Shown: piece after piece, positions 15,177-24,228 of the stretch
Position numbering within the stretch: the stretch's first letter is position 1
Layout of the letters: each line of letters begins with the position of its first letter
Assembly: GCF_000744095.1 (NCBI RefSeq)
Contig: NZ_JQLI01000008.1
Span: 2,852,001-2,916,000, forward strand
Source: Cupriavidus necator A5-1
GTDB lineage: Bacteria > Pseudomonadota > Gammaproteobacteria > Burkholderiales > Burkholderiaceae
Length of the DNA stretch: 64,000 nucleotides
Direction: 5' to 3'
Program-made: the position numbers and the translations under genes
Notes under the pieces: generated by a model
What the model was told of the DNA's origin: nothing
Database searches by the model: none
What the model saw: the letters and a program-made list of their open reading frames with translations, nothing else

Positions 15177-16541
15177 TCATAGGTCGAGCACCAGTTCATC
15201 ACTTCGACATCCCGATACGCACACCGTCATCAGGTTGGCGGCGCGCTCTGCCTGCGTCAGGACTGCATCACGATGGTCTGGCGTGCCGCGCAGCACGGTG
15301 GTCTTGCATGCACCGCAGTTGCCCGCCTTGCATCCGTGAGGGACCGCCACGCCAGCGTCGAGCAGCGTGTCAAGGATGGTATTGCCCGCGCGCACATCCA
15401 GCGTTTTTCCCGTGCGCGCCAGCGCGACCCGGAACTCGGCCCTGGCATCTGCGGCGGCCGGCTTGCCTGCCGCCGCGAATCGCTCTATGTGCACTTGCTG
15501 ATAGTGCAGCGCCTCGCAGTGCGACACGAAGGCATCGAGCACGGGCGAGGGGCCACAGGCATAGAAGTGGGTATCGGCGCTTCGCCCGGACAGCAGCGCC
15601 TTCAGGTCGGGCGGTCCGCCCTGCTCGTCATCGAAATGCCAGGTGACCGGCACGCCGATGGCCTCAATCTCCGCAACGAATGCGGTCGCCTTGCGCGAAC
15701 GCGCAACGTAGATCAGCTCCGCGGAGCGGCCGAGCTGGCGCAGCCGGCGCAACATGCCCAGGATCGGCGTGATGCCGATGCCGCCCGCTACAAAGACGGA
15801 ATGCGCCGCCCCCTCCTGCAACGGAAAGTTGTTCCGTGGGCGCGAGATCTCGATGGCAGCACCAACACGCAGTTGCTCGTGCACATACACGGAGCCTCCC
15901 CGGCTCGCACGGTCCTTCAGCACGCCAATCTGGTAGCGACCCGGCGCGGTCCCACAGAGGGAATAGCTTCGCACCATGCCGCTCGGCAAGTAGAGGTCAA
16001 TGTGGGCGCCGGGCTCATAGGCTGGCAGGTCAGCGCCATCCGGCGACGTCAGCTCGACGCTGATGACGCCATCTGCCTCATGGCGGAGCTGTCGCACGCA
16101 GACGCTGAGTCTTTCGGTCTGTGGCACTCGCTTGCGAGGCGGGTGATAGATGACAAGCATCTCCAGAGGCTCATCCCCGAGCGTGCGGAAAGAGTGCGGC
16201 TGCCCCGCCGAGATCGGGCTGACGGAGCCGGCGTGCACTTCCCTGACCTCATCCTCGACCGTCACCTCGCCACGGCCGGATAGCACATAGAACACGTGCG
16301 CCCACGGTTCGACGTGTGTTGGCGACGATCCGCCCGGCCCCACCGTGGTCAGCTCGATGCTGTATGCATCGTTGGTGAACTCCGGCGGGATCACGGTCTT
16401 GTATCCCGCCTTCCGGATGAACAGGCCAGTCAGGGGCGTCCATGGCCTGTCGTCAACATGCCAGGTGACGGGCTCCCGGCCATTGCCGTCGTTGAATGCT
16501 TGATGCGATGTCGATGCTTCCATGACTTGGTCTTGACGCAT
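15177..16541 (-). CDS. Fusion of a cupin domain to a phthalate-dioxygenase-reductase-type flavin/iron-sulfur reductase
   Basis: 454 residues from ATG 16541 with GAGGAAAAC as ribosome binding site. Residues about 30-135 are a cupin (GPGGSSPTHVEPWAHVFYVL, then SGRGEVTVEDE and PISAGQPHSFRTLGDEPLEM). From about 145 comes the reductase: flavin site RSYSLCG, NAD(P) site VAGGIGITPILGMLRRL, YACGPSPVLDAF, and a C-terminal plant-type [2Fe-2S] domain with CKAGNCGACKT plus a distant Cys (TVCVSG). Family IA/PDR reductases pass electrons from NADH to Rieske oxygenases. No oxygenase is encoded nearby. It lies 17 bases downstream of a Bug receptor in the same orientation. Confidence 0.88.
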   Translation of the reverse strand: MRQDQVMEASTSHQAFNDGNGREPVTWHVDDRPWTPLTGLFIRKAGYKTVIPPEFTNDAYSIELTTVGPGGSSPTHVEPWAHVFYVLSGRGEVTVEDEVREVHAGSVSPISAGQPHSFRTLGDEPLEMLVIYHPPRKRVPQTERLSVCVRQLRHEADGVISVELTSPDGADLPAYEPGAHIDLYLPSGMVRSYSLCGTAPGRYQIGVLKDRASRGGSVYVHEQLRVGAAIEISRPRNNFPLQEGAAHSVFVAGGIGITPILGMLRRLRQLGRSAELIYVARSRKATAFVAEIEAIGVPVTWHFDDEQGGPPDLKALLSGRSADTHFYACGPSPVLDAFVSHCEALHYQQVHIERFAAAGKPAAADARAEFRVALARTGKTLDVRAGNTILDTLLDAGVAVPHGCKAGNCGACKTTVLRGTPDHRDAVLTQAERAANLMTVCVSGCRSDELVLDL

Positions 16542-16558
16542 GTTTTCCTCGATGGGGG

Positions 16559-17584
16559 TTATTCGGCATGTACGCCACTGGACTGCGCGACCCTGGCCCA
16601 GCGCAGCCGCTCGGATTCGATGAAGCTCGCGAAGCTGCCGGATGAGCCTTGCTCCACGCGAAAGCCATTCCTTGCGAGCGTCGCCTGGACTTCCGTCATC
16701 CCCAGCACCCTGTTCAGGTCGCCATTCAGGCGTGCGACCAGCGGTGCTGGCGTCCGAGCCGGGGCAACGAGACCAAACCACGCACGCAACTCAAAAGCCT
16801 TGAGTCCGGCAATCCCCGATTCCCCGATGGTGGGAATCTCCGCCAGCATCGGCGAGCGGTTCGGCCCCGTGACGGCGATCGCACGCACCTTGCCGCTGCG
16901 CACCAGCGCCGCCGCCGCCGGCATGGCGGCGAACATGACCGACACATGCCCGCCCATGACGTCGGCCAACGCCGGCGATACGCCCTTGTACGGCACGTGC
17001 CGCAGCTCCACCCCAGCGTCGGACTGGAACAGTTCCATACCCAGGTGGTGCTGGCTGCCGACGCCGCTGGAAGCGTAGGTCATCGCTGGCTGCCGGTTGT
17101 GAGCGAGCTTCAGCAGTTCCGCGACATTGCGCACGGGCAGGGCCGGGTCCGCGACCAGGACGAAGTCCACGTGGGCCGCCAGGCCTATCGGCGCAAAGTC
17201 GCGCCGGGGGTCATAAGGCATGTGTGCGTAGATTGACGGGTTGATCGCCAGCGGCCCGTCGGTGCCCATCAGCAGCGTATAGCCGTCCGGCTTGGCCCGG
17301 ACCACGACGCCCGCAGCGATATTTCCGCCCGCGCCTGGCCGGTTCTCGACCACTACCGGCTGGTTCCACAGCACGCCGAGCTGCTGTGCCAGGATGCGCG
17401 CGAGCTGGTCGGGACTTCCGCCAGGGGGAAACGGCACCACGATCGTGACGGGACGGTTCGGGTAGCCGCCGTTGTCCCCTGCCGCACTGGCGTCGCGTGG
17501 CAGGACACAGGTCAGCGCAACACAAGCAATCAACATCTGCAACAGCAGGCGCGGCCACGATCGTGGCACCGGGAAGCGAAGCAT
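16559..17584 (-). CDS. Bug/TctC-family periplasmic receptor
   Basis: 341 residues from ATG 17584, AGGAG upstream. Signal peptide about 1-33 (LLLQMLIACVALTCVLPRDASA). Mature protein shows GGYPNRPVTIVVPFPPGGSPD, VENRPGAGGN, PDGYTLLMG, YASSGVGSQHHLGMELF and HVPYKG. First gene of a two-gene operon with the cupin/reductase fusion and divergent, across 95 bases, from the HTH/citrate-synthase-like gene. The ligand is probably a substrate of the unknown oxygenase system served by the reductase, by context. Confidence 0.92.
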   Translation of the reverse strand: MLRFPVPRSWPRLLLQMLIACVALTCVLPRDASAAGDNGGYPNRPVTIVVPFPPGGSPDQLARILAQQLGVLWNQPVVVENRPGAGGNIAAGVVVRAKPDGYTLLMGTDGPLAINPSIYAHMPYDPRRDFAPIGLAAHVDFVLVADPALPVRNVAELLKLAHNRQPAMTYASSGVGSQHHLGMELFQSDAGVELRHVPYKGVSPALADVMGGHVSVMFAAMPAAAALVRSGKVRAIAVTGPNRSPMLAEIPTIGESGIAGLKAFELRAWFGLVAPARTPAPLVARLNGDLNRVLGMTEVQATLARNGFRVEQGSSGSFASFIESERLRWARVAQSSGVHAE

Positions 17585-17679
17585 GGCGAGTCTCCTGCAT
17601 CTGGTTTCCAACAGCGGTGGATTGACTCTATGATTCGTCGTGATGTTGCGCAATATTGATTCTTACGATCAATCTCATC

Positions 17680-18963
17680 ATGACTTTCCCTGACTACCTG
17701 GACCGCGAAGCCGTCATCTCGGCACTCGGCATCAAGCCTGCAACGCTCTACGCGTACGTCAGCCGGGGCCTGTTGCGCCGGGTGCGCAGCCAGGATGGCC
17801 GGCACAGCCTGTATCTGCGCGAAGACGTGGAACGCTTGTCGGCGCGACACCGGGGCGTGCCGCGGCGGGACGAAGCGGCCGCCAGCTCGATGCGCTGGGG
17901 TGCCCCGGTCGTCAGTACCGGCATCACATGCATTGATGCGGGCGGGCCCACGTACCGCGGCCGCAGCGCCTTCGAACTGGCCAGGGGGGACATATCGTTC
18001 GAGGCAGTCGTCCATCTGCTGCTGACCGGTGGCTGGCAGCCGGCCATGGATGCATGGCCGGCCATCGACACGCCCGACGACGTGCGACGCCGGCTCAATA
18101 CGGAATTGAAGGCGCTGGATGCAGCGGATCTGAGCAAGGTGCTGGCAACCGCCGTCCTGTGGCTGGGCATGGACGCCCGCGGGCAGGACGAGCTGAGCGG
18201 CGCCTCCGGTCAGGACGCGCGCCTGATCATCCAGACGCTGGCGGGATGCTTTGGCGGGCTGGCGACGCCGGGCAGGTTCGTGGAACGCAAGCCGGACGAA
18301 TCCATCGCCGCGCTGGTGCTTCGCGCCTCCGGGTGCAGTACTTCGGCGCAGGCCCGGTCCGCGGTCAACCAGGCACTGATCGTACTGGCCGATCACGAAC
18401 TGGCCACTGCTTCGTTCGTGTCGCGAATCACGGCGTCCACGAACAGCGACCTGTTCTGCTGCGTGGCCGCCGCGCTGTGCGCCCACGCGGGTTCATCCAT
18501 GGCGGCCTCGGCCGCGAGCATCGACGACAAGGTCTTCACGCCGCTGACACGCCGCAACCAGAGCGAGATGCTCACACTGGTGCGCACCCGCGGCACTACG
18601 CTGTTCGGCTTCAACCACCCGCTCTACCCGCGTGGCGACCCGCGCGCCGAGTTCCTGCTGACGCTGGCCGCGTCTCTTCCTTCGGCCGATCCCAAGGTGC
18701 AAGACTTGCTGGCATTCCTGCGGCTGGCGCGCGAGGACGGGATCCTGCCGGGCATCGCCGTGGCGCTGGCCGTGCTGGCCCGTGTGCTCGGCCTGCCGTC
18801 GAGCGGGGCGCCCGCGCTCTGGGTCCTGAGCCGGTCTGCCGGCTGGATCGCCCACGCACTCGAGCAGCGCACGCAGGGGTTCATGCTGCGGCCGCGCGCG
18901 AAGTTCATTAGTACTGCGGATACCGTGCCTTTGGCCGCCACCATGCCCGATCTACCTGCTTGA
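17680..18963 (+). CDS. HTH protein with a citrate-synthase-like body, possibly non-catalytic
   Basis: 427 residues from ATG 17680 (MTFPDYLDREAVISALGI). Residues 5-60 form a MerR/excisionase-like helix-turn-helix (LGIKPATLYAYVSRGLLRRV, then RSLYLREDVERL region). From about 75 the citrate synthase fold follows: GPTYRGRSAFELA, ADHELATASF (first catalytic His), GFNHPLYPRGDPR (second His), SAGWIAHALEQR and LRPRAKF. Where family members carry N-(V/I)-D-F with the catalytic Asp, this protein reads GIAVALAVLARVLGL, so Asp appears to be Ala. The DNA-binding domain and divergent position suggest a metabolite-sensing regulator of the Bug/cupin-reductase operon. I cannot exclude residual enzyme activity. 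Confidence 0.85.
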   Translation: MTFPDYLDREAVISALGIKPATLYAYVSRGLLRRVRSQDGRHSLYLREDVERLSARHRGVPRRDEAAASSMRWGAPVVSTGITCIDAGGPTYRGRSAFELARGDISFEAVVHLLLTGGWQPAMDAWPAIDTPDDVRRRLNTELKALDAADLSKVLATAVLWLGMDARGQDELSGASGQDARLIIQTLAGCFGGLATPGRFVERKPDESIAALVLRASGCSTSAQARSAVNQALIVLADHELATASFVSRITASTNSDLFCCVAAALCAHAGSSMAASAASIDDKVFTPLTRRNQSEMLTLVRTRGTTLFGFNHPLYPRGDPRAEFLLTLAASLPSADPKVQDLLAFLRLAREDGILPGIAVALAVLARVLGLPSSGAPALWVLSRSAGWIAHALEQRTQGFMLRPRAKFISTADTVPLAATMPDLPA

Positions 18964-19003
18964 TGCGCGGATGACCGGTGGACCGGACAGCGGCGTATGC
19001 CGC

Positions 19004-21007
19004 TCACTCCATCCCAATGCGCCTGGCGCCTTCGCGGAACAGGGCTTCGCCTTCGGGATCGAACGGGAAAGTCATCAGAAATTCGGCAAGGCTGTAGCGT
19101 GGGGCGATCTTGCGGATGGCAGCGGCTTGGGATCGCGCCTGTTCCGGGGAGTCAGCCAGCGCGAGACAGCAGGCAGCAATCGCGTGGATGTGCGGAAAGG
19201 CATTGGGCCGCGCGGCTGCCTTGACGGCCCAGCCGGCTGCTTCCTCGAACTGTCCGAGACGGACCAGCGCCATCGCTCGCGTGGCGAGCATGCCGAAAAG
19301 CATGGGATCGAATGGACTCAACTGCCGTGAGAGGTCCGAAGAAACGATGGCAGCCTGCGCGTCGCCGGAGATCGAGCGGACGAATGAAAGGTTGTAGTGG
19401 CCCAACGCGAAGTTCGGGCTGAGATCGATGGACTGCTCAAGTTCGGCGACGGACTCTTCGGGGCGGCCCCGTAGCCAGAGCGCACGACCCATCGCCCAGT
19501 GCGCCGCAGGGTCGCGGTCGTCGACCATGAGGCCCTGCGCCGCGGCGTCGTAGGCCTTGTCGATTTCCGGCCCGCGCTTCTCCCAGTTCTGGAACGCGTC
19601 CTGGAAGTGCGTGAAGGAGAGTCCGGCGTAGGCACGCGAGAAGGTTGGATCGAGCCGTAGCGCAGTCTGGAAGAAATGGCGGGCCATCTCGTTGTCTGCC
19701 CTGCGATACCGGTACATGTGCCACAGGCCGCAGTGGTATGCCTCCCACGCATCGAGGGAGCTCGGCGGCTTGAGGATGGCGCGGTTGCGCTCGAGGATCT
19801 CGATCTCGCTGGCGATGGAAGCGACGATCCGGTTGCCGACCTCTTCCAGCACGAGGAAGGCGTCGTCCAGTTTATGGTGGAAGGTGTCCCCCCAGACGAT
19901 CCGGGCGCTGCGCGTCTCGGCGAGCTCGACGGTCACCGTGAGGCGCCCGTTCCGCGTGCTTACCGATCCGCCCACGACGTAGTCGACATCCAGGGTCCGG
20001 CCAGCTTCTTCCGCGCCGACGTGCCGCTCGTGCAGTGCGAACACCGTCCCTTGCGCGATGACAAACAGGCTGCGCAGTTTGGCGAGCCGCGTGATGACAT
20101 CGTGCGCGAGCGCATCGGCCGCCCCGCCGCGGACGTGGACCTCGGTGGAAAGGTCGACGAACGGCATGACCGCGATGGAGCCGTGCCGGGGAATCCCTGC
20201 GGCGACCCCGGAGACTTGGGCGACCTCTGCGACCTCTGCGCGGCCTTCGAACCCGACGACCGTCGCTGTCACGGCCGACCGCCAGGCGTTGCGGATCGGC
20301 CTGCTATCCAGGCCTTCGGCCTCGAACAGCCTGGCGGTCGCCGCCACATGCTCCTCCCCTTCGCGAATGCGGCCTTGCCGGGCGAGCGTGGCGAGAATGG
20401 TCGCGTGGACATGCTGGTCGAATGGCGCGAGTTCGCGCCACTTGTCCAGATACCCAAACGTCTCTTCGCCGGCAGCGCTCTTCGCGAGATGCTCCAGCAG
20501 CGCGGTATGGCAAGCACGGAAACGCCGGCGTTGCGCGGTGTGCCACGCGCTGAACACCGGACAGCGGGCAAGGTCGAGACCGTCCAGGAAATCCCCTTCG
20601 AACAGCATCGCAATGCTTCGCTGCCGCTCCGGGCTCAGTGCCGTGACGCCTTCCTCGAGCGCATGCGCGATCTCGAGCGCATCGACGAAGCCATCGGACA
20701 GGTCGAGCCAGATCGTGTCTCCGCTGGTCTTCAGGCGCTGCCGTTTGCCCGAGTCGACAAGTCTCCTGATCCGGCTGAGGCACCAGCGCAACTCGCCGCG
20801 TGGATCGTTGGGCACCTCCCACAGCAACTCGCAGAGATGGCTGCGCAAGACCGGGCGTGGCGCAAGCGCCAGATAAGCGAGGAGCGCGCGGACCTTCCTC
20901 GACGCCGGCAGCGACAGGGCAACGCCATGCTGCCGGACGCGAAGTGGCCCAAGCATCTGAATCTGCACCGGAGGGAGGCCGGATTCGGGCGGCCGATCTG
21001 ATTCCAC
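19004..21007 (-). CDS. BTAD/SARP-type regulator with TolB-like and TPR domains
   Basis: About 667 residues if GTG 21007 is used; a longer reading to ATG 21127 would overlap the divergent MFS gene by 36 bases, so the shorter start is preferred. Near residues 15-110 is a winged helix typical of SARP/BTAD proteins (MLGPLRVRQHGVALSLPA, then LAYLALAP and LRWCLSRIRRL). A BTAD helical domain follows to about 240. Residues 275-410 resemble the TolB-like domain found in CadC-type and cyclase-linked regulators (SIAVMPFVDLS, DYVVGGSVSTRNGRL). The remainder is TPR repeats (LDPTFSRAYAGLS, AAHWAMGRALWLRG, FALGHYNLSFV). No kinase or membrane segment is seen. Likely regulator of the divergent carrier/hydrolase genes. 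Confidence 0.82.
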   Translation of the reverse strand: MESDRPPESGLPPVQIQMLGPLRVRQHGVALSLPASRKVRALLAYLALAPRPVLRSHLCELLWEVPNDPRGELRWCLSRIRRLVDSGKRQRLKTSGDTIWLDLSDGFVDALEIAHALEEGVTALSPERQRSIAMLFEGDFLDGLDLARCPVFSAWHTAQRRRFRACHTALLEHLAKSAAGEETFGYLDKWRELAPFDQHVHATILATLARQGRIREGEEHVAATARLFEAEGLDSRPIRNAWRSAVTATVVGFEGRAEVAEVAQVSGVAAGIPRHGSIAVMPFVDLSTEVHVRGGAADALAHDVITRLAKLRSLFVIAQGTVFALHERHVGAEEAGRTLDVDYVVGGSVSTRNGRLTVTVELAETRSARIVWGDTFHHKLDDAFLVLEEVGNRIVASIASEIEILERNRAILKPPSSLDAWEAYHCGLWHMYRYRRADNEMARHFFQTALRLDPTFSRAYAGLSFTHFQDAFQNWEKRGPEIDKAYDAAAQGLMVDDRDPAAHWAMGRALWLRGRPEESVAELEQSIDLSPNFALGHYNLSFVRSISGDAQAAIVSSDLSRQLSPFDPMLFGMLATRAMALVRLGQFEEAAGWAVKAAARPNAFPHIHAIAACCLALADSPEQARSQAAAIRKIAPRYSLAEFLMTFPFDPEGEALFREGARRIGME

Positions 21008-21091
21008 GGCAATTTCCACGCCGCCTACCACGCGCGCGGCAAAAGATCGGGACTGGGACGACCTGGAACGGACGGAAAAGGAGAAGCAGTC

Positions 21092-22330
21092 ATGGACACC
21101 ACCGTGCACGTGCGCAGCCGCAGTCATCTAACCATCGCGCTCGCCGCGGGAGCAGTCTTCGCGCTTGGGCTCGGCCTGCGCCAGGCGCAGCCGCTCTTCA
21201 TCAGCTTACTCAATTCCCATACCGGCGTCGGGTACGCCACCGTCAGCCTTGCCTTTGGCGTCTCACAGCTCATGTGGGGCGTGGCGCAGCCGGTGGCCGG
21301 CGCTGTCGCGGACCGCTGGGGACCGCGTCGGGTGATGATTGCAGGCGCAATCCTCTTTGCCGCCGCGATCGCAGCGACGCCGATCTCGGACAATGCCTTC
21401 ATGCTCATGCTGCTGATCGGCGTGGCGGGCGCCGCCGGCGCTGGCGCGATCGGCCCGGCAATGCTCATGTCGGCAGCGAATCGCCTGATCCCCGAGGCGA
21501 AGCGCGCGGTGGCGAGCGGCATCGTCAATGCGGGCGGCTCGGTCGGCCAGTTCACCATCCTGCCCCTCACCCAGTTGCTCATCGGGACCGCCGGCTGGCA
21601 GCAGGCAATGGTGCTCCTCGGCGTGGCGGGACTGGCCGCGGTCCCGGCAATCATGGTCGTCACGCGCCCTTCGCCAGCGCCCTCCCTTCCTGGTGTGGCC
21701 GGCGGGTGCACGATCGGCGTGGCATTGCGCGGGGCGCTCCACGATCCGGGCTTCCTCTTGCTCAACGCCGGCTTCTTCGCCTGCGGATTCCACGTCGCTT
21801 TCATCTCGACGCATCTGCCTGGCGTGGTGGCGCTTTGTGGAATGCCCGCCACAGTCAGCGCCTGGTCACTGTCCATCATCGGGCTGTTCAACATCCTGGG
21901 GAGCCTGTCGATTGGCAAGGCCATCCAGACGGTCTCCATGAAATACGCGCTGGCTTCCCTCTACCTGGCGCGGGCGGTGCTGATCCTCGCGTTCTTCCTG
22001 GCCCCGAAGACGCCGATGGCCTTCGCCCTGTTCGCCGCCGGACTCGGCTTCACGTACCTGTCGACCGTCCCGCCGACCATCGGCCTGGTCGCAAGACTGC
22101 GGGGCGCACGCTACCTCGCCACGCTCTTCGGCATCGTCATGCTCTCGCACCAGATCGGCGGTTTCCTCGGCGCCTGGCTCGGCGGAAAGGCCTTCGAGGC
22201 AACCCGAAGCTATGACTGGATGTGGCTGGCAGACATCGCCCTTTGTCTGTTTGCCGCCGCCCTTCACTTGCCGATCCGAGAGGTTCGCCCCGTACCTGTC
22301 GCTGCCAGTCAAATGCGCCAACCCTCCTGA
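21092..22330 (+). CDS. MFS transporter
   Basis: 412 residues with 12 predicted membrane segments. ATG 21092 has GGAGAAG upstream. Segment 2-3 loop shows the MFS signature ADRWGPRRVM; segments include AAGAVFALGLGLRQAQPLFI and GPAMLMSAANRLIP. The pattern of a short N-terminus, a conserved Q in helix 1 and RL-rich helix ends fits the monocarboxylate/oxalate-like or CynX-like carriers of proteobacteria, but the substrate cannot be read. Its stop is 10 bases before the alpha/beta hydrolase gene start, so they form an operon divergent from the BTAD regulator. Confidence 0.9.
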   Translation: MDTTVHVRSRSHLTIALAAGAVFALGLGLRQAQPLFISLLNSHTGVGYATVSLAFGVSQLMWGVAQPVAGAVADRWGPRRVMIAGAILFAAAIAATPISDNAFMLMLLIGVAGAAGAGAIGPAMLMSAANRLIPEAKRAVASGIVNAGGSVGQFTILPLTQLLIGTAGWQQAMVLLGVAGLAAVPAIMVVTRPSPAPSLPGVAGGCTIGVALRGALHDPGFLLLNAGFFACGFHVAFISTHLPGVVALCGMPATVSAWSLSIIGLFNILGSLSIGKAIQTVSMKYALASLYLARAVLILAFFLAPKTPMAFALFAAGLGFTYLSTVPPTIGLVARLRGARYLATLFGIVMLSHQIGGFLGAWLGGKAFEATRSYDWMWLADIALCLFAAALHLPIREVRPVPVAASQMRQPS

Positions 22331-22340
22331 GGAGACAGCC

Positions 22341-23252
22341 ATGCGTCCATTTCTCTCGACATCCTCGCTCCTGCCGCAGCAGACTCTGGATGTTGCTACC
22401 CGACCGGAGGAAAACGTGAATACCGCGCTGCCAACGGGCATGCCTCGGCATGAGCCGTTCTTTCGCGAGGCGGGGGCCGGACCCGGGGTCGTATGCATCC
22501 ATTCGAATGCGAGCAACTCCGGACAATGGCGTGCGCTGATGGAACGCCTCGCACCGAAGTTCCACGTCCTTGCACCGGATTCGTATGATTCCGGCAAGGG
22601 TCCACACTGGCCCTCGGACCGGGTCATTTACCTGCGAGAGGAGGCGGCGCTCATCGAGCCGGTGGTCAGGAGGGCTGGCTCATCGCTGGCGTTCGTGGGC
22701 CACTCATATGGAGCCGCCGTCGCACTCATCGCGGCCCTGGCGAATCCTGACCGCGTGCGCGCCCTGGCCCTCTACGAGCCAACGCTGTTTGCCCTGCTCG
22801 ATGCGGAGACGCCCGCGCCGAACGAGGCGGATGGCATCCGCAATACAGTCGCTGGCGCGGGCGCCGCCCTCGATGCAGGGAACCATGACGCCGCCGCCGA
22901 GCGCTTTATCGACTATTGGATGGGAGCCGGAGCCTGGAAGCAAACCCCCGAACCACGCAAACCGCCAATTGCCGCATCGGTGACGAATGTACGCAGATGG
23001 GCCCATGCCCTGTTCACAGAGCCCACACCCCTGAAGGCATTCCGTTCACTGAACGTCCCGGTGCTCTACATGGTGGGCAAGCGCTCGCCCCCGTCAGCGC
23101 GTGGGGTGGCACGGCTACTTACCACAGCACTGCCCCAAGTTGAATTGGTGGAATTTGAGGATCTTGGCCACATGGGCCCTGTTACCCATCCTGACACGGT
23201 AAATCAGGTGATCGGGGAATTTCTCGAACGCCACCAGACTTGTCGGTGCTGA
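22341..23252 (+). CDS. Alpha/beta hydrolase
   Basis: 303 residues from ATG 22341 with GAGGAGA. The fold is clear from residue 40: VVCIHSNASNSGQWRALMERL (oxyanion region, HSNAS in place of HG), nucleophile elbow VGHSYGAAVAL with Ser near 125, ALYEPTLFALL, and the terminal GHMGPVTHPD with the catalytic His. The acid residue is probably in the loop after VLYMVGKRS but is not certain. There is no signal peptide, so it acts in the cytoplasm, presumably on the compound imported by the MFS carrier just upstream (a small ester, lactone or C-C bond substrate). Confidence 0.88.
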   Translation: MRPFLSTSSLLPQQTLDVATRPEENVNTALPTGMPRHEPFFREAGAGPGVVCIHSNASNSGQWRALMERLAPKFHVLAPDSYDSGKGPHWPSDRVIYLREEAALIEPVVRRAGSSLAFVGHSYGAAVALIAALANPDRVRALALYEPTLFALLDAETPAPNEADGIRNTVAGAGAALDAGNHDAAAERFIDYWMGAGAWKQTPEPRKPPIAASVTNVRRWAHALFTEPTPLKAFRSLNVPVLYMVGKRSPPSARGVARLLTTALPQVELVEFEDLGHMGPVTHPDTVNQVIGEFLERHQTCRC

Positions 23253-23310
23253 GCATGCGGATCTCCCGGGCGGAAAGCGTGGAGATGGCCTGTCATGCAT
23301 TGCTGCCCTT

Positions 23311-24228
23311 TCAGCCAACGCGCATCCGTTGGATATCCCGCAAAGGCGGAGCACCGAAGAGCCGGGCATATTCCCGGCTGAACTGTGATGCGCTTTCATA
23401 CCCGACGCGCAGACTTGCCGTTCCGGCGTCGAGGTTCTGGCTCAGCATCAATTGGCGTGCTTCCTGGAGGCGCAGCTGTTTCTGGTACTGCAGCGGGCTG
23501 ATCCCGGTAATCGCGCGAAAGTGCTGCCGGAATGTCGACGGGCTCATGTGTGCATTGGCTGCGAGTTCCTCCACCTGGAACGAATGTGCAAAATTCAGCT
23601 TGAGCCATGCCACTGCCCTGGCAATCTGCTCACTTGGCGAGCCGGTGGCCGCGAACTTTCGAAGTAGCGGCCCATAGGCCCCGGCCAGCAGGCGAATGGC
23701 GATTTCCTGCTGAATCAATGCGGCGACGTGAGGGATGAGTTCCGGCTCGTCGAGCAGTCGTACGAGCCGGATCAATGCGTCCAGGACAGGCGGCTCAAGG
23801 TCACTGACGGAAATCGCGAGATTCGGACTCTCCTTCCGAGGCTCCATCTCTTCCATTTCCGCGGCCAGTTCCATGACGATGCGCGGCTCAAGCGCCAGCA
23901 TCAGGCCAAGGAACGGCTCGGCCGGCGTAGCGACCGTGACGTTCGACACGACAGGCACGTCGATCGTCGTCAGCAAGGATTGTCCGGCGGCGTAGTTGAA
24001 CACCTCGTTGCCAAGCATGACCTGCTTGCCACCCTGAGCAACCACCCCTAACCCGAACCCGTAGATGCATGGCATCGGCGCCGCGCTGGCGCTCCTGCGG
24101 TGGAGCGTCAGGCCCGAAATCTCAGTGAAGTAGTCGCCGTCATTTTGGGCAATTCGGCCGATTGCCTCGGCGAGGATGTCAATGCCCGCAGCCTTGCCAG
24201 GATTTCCAGTCTTGTCACGCGCATTCAT
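23311..24228 (-). CDS. AraC-family transcriptional regulator
   Basis: 305 residues from ATG 24228 with GGAGTAGGAG as ribosome binding site. N-terminal AraC_N-type cupin at about 25-170 (LTLHRRSASAAPMPCIYGFG, VMLGNEVFNYAAGQSLL). C-terminal double HTH at about 205-300 (VEELAANAHMSPSTFRQHFR, SPLQYQKQLRLQEARQLML, RVGYESASQFSREYARLFG). It is divergent from the ene-reductase gene across 173 bases, a common pairing in which the regulator activates the oxidoreductase in response to an aldehyde or enone. Confidence 0.92.
   Translation of the reverse strand: MNARDKTGNPGKAAGIDILAEAIGRIAQNDGDYFTEISGLTLHRRSASAAPMPCIYGFGLGVVAQGGKQVMLGNEVFNYAAGQSLLTTIDVPVVSNVTVATPAEPFLGLMLALEPRIVMELAAEMEEMEPRKESPNLAISVSDLEPPVLDALIRLVRLLDEPELIPHVAALIQQEIAIRLLAGAYGPLLRKFAATGSPSEQIARAVAWLKLNFAHSFQVEELAANAHMSPSTFRQHFRAITGISPLQYQKQLRLQEARQLMLSQNLDAGTASLRVGYESASQFSREYARLFGAPPLRDIQRMRVG

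Noticed and set aside
14945-15202. 85-codon minus-strand frame beside the cupin/reductase gene
   Set aside because: No recognisable domain or ribosome binding site, and it overlaps the end of a well-supported gene.
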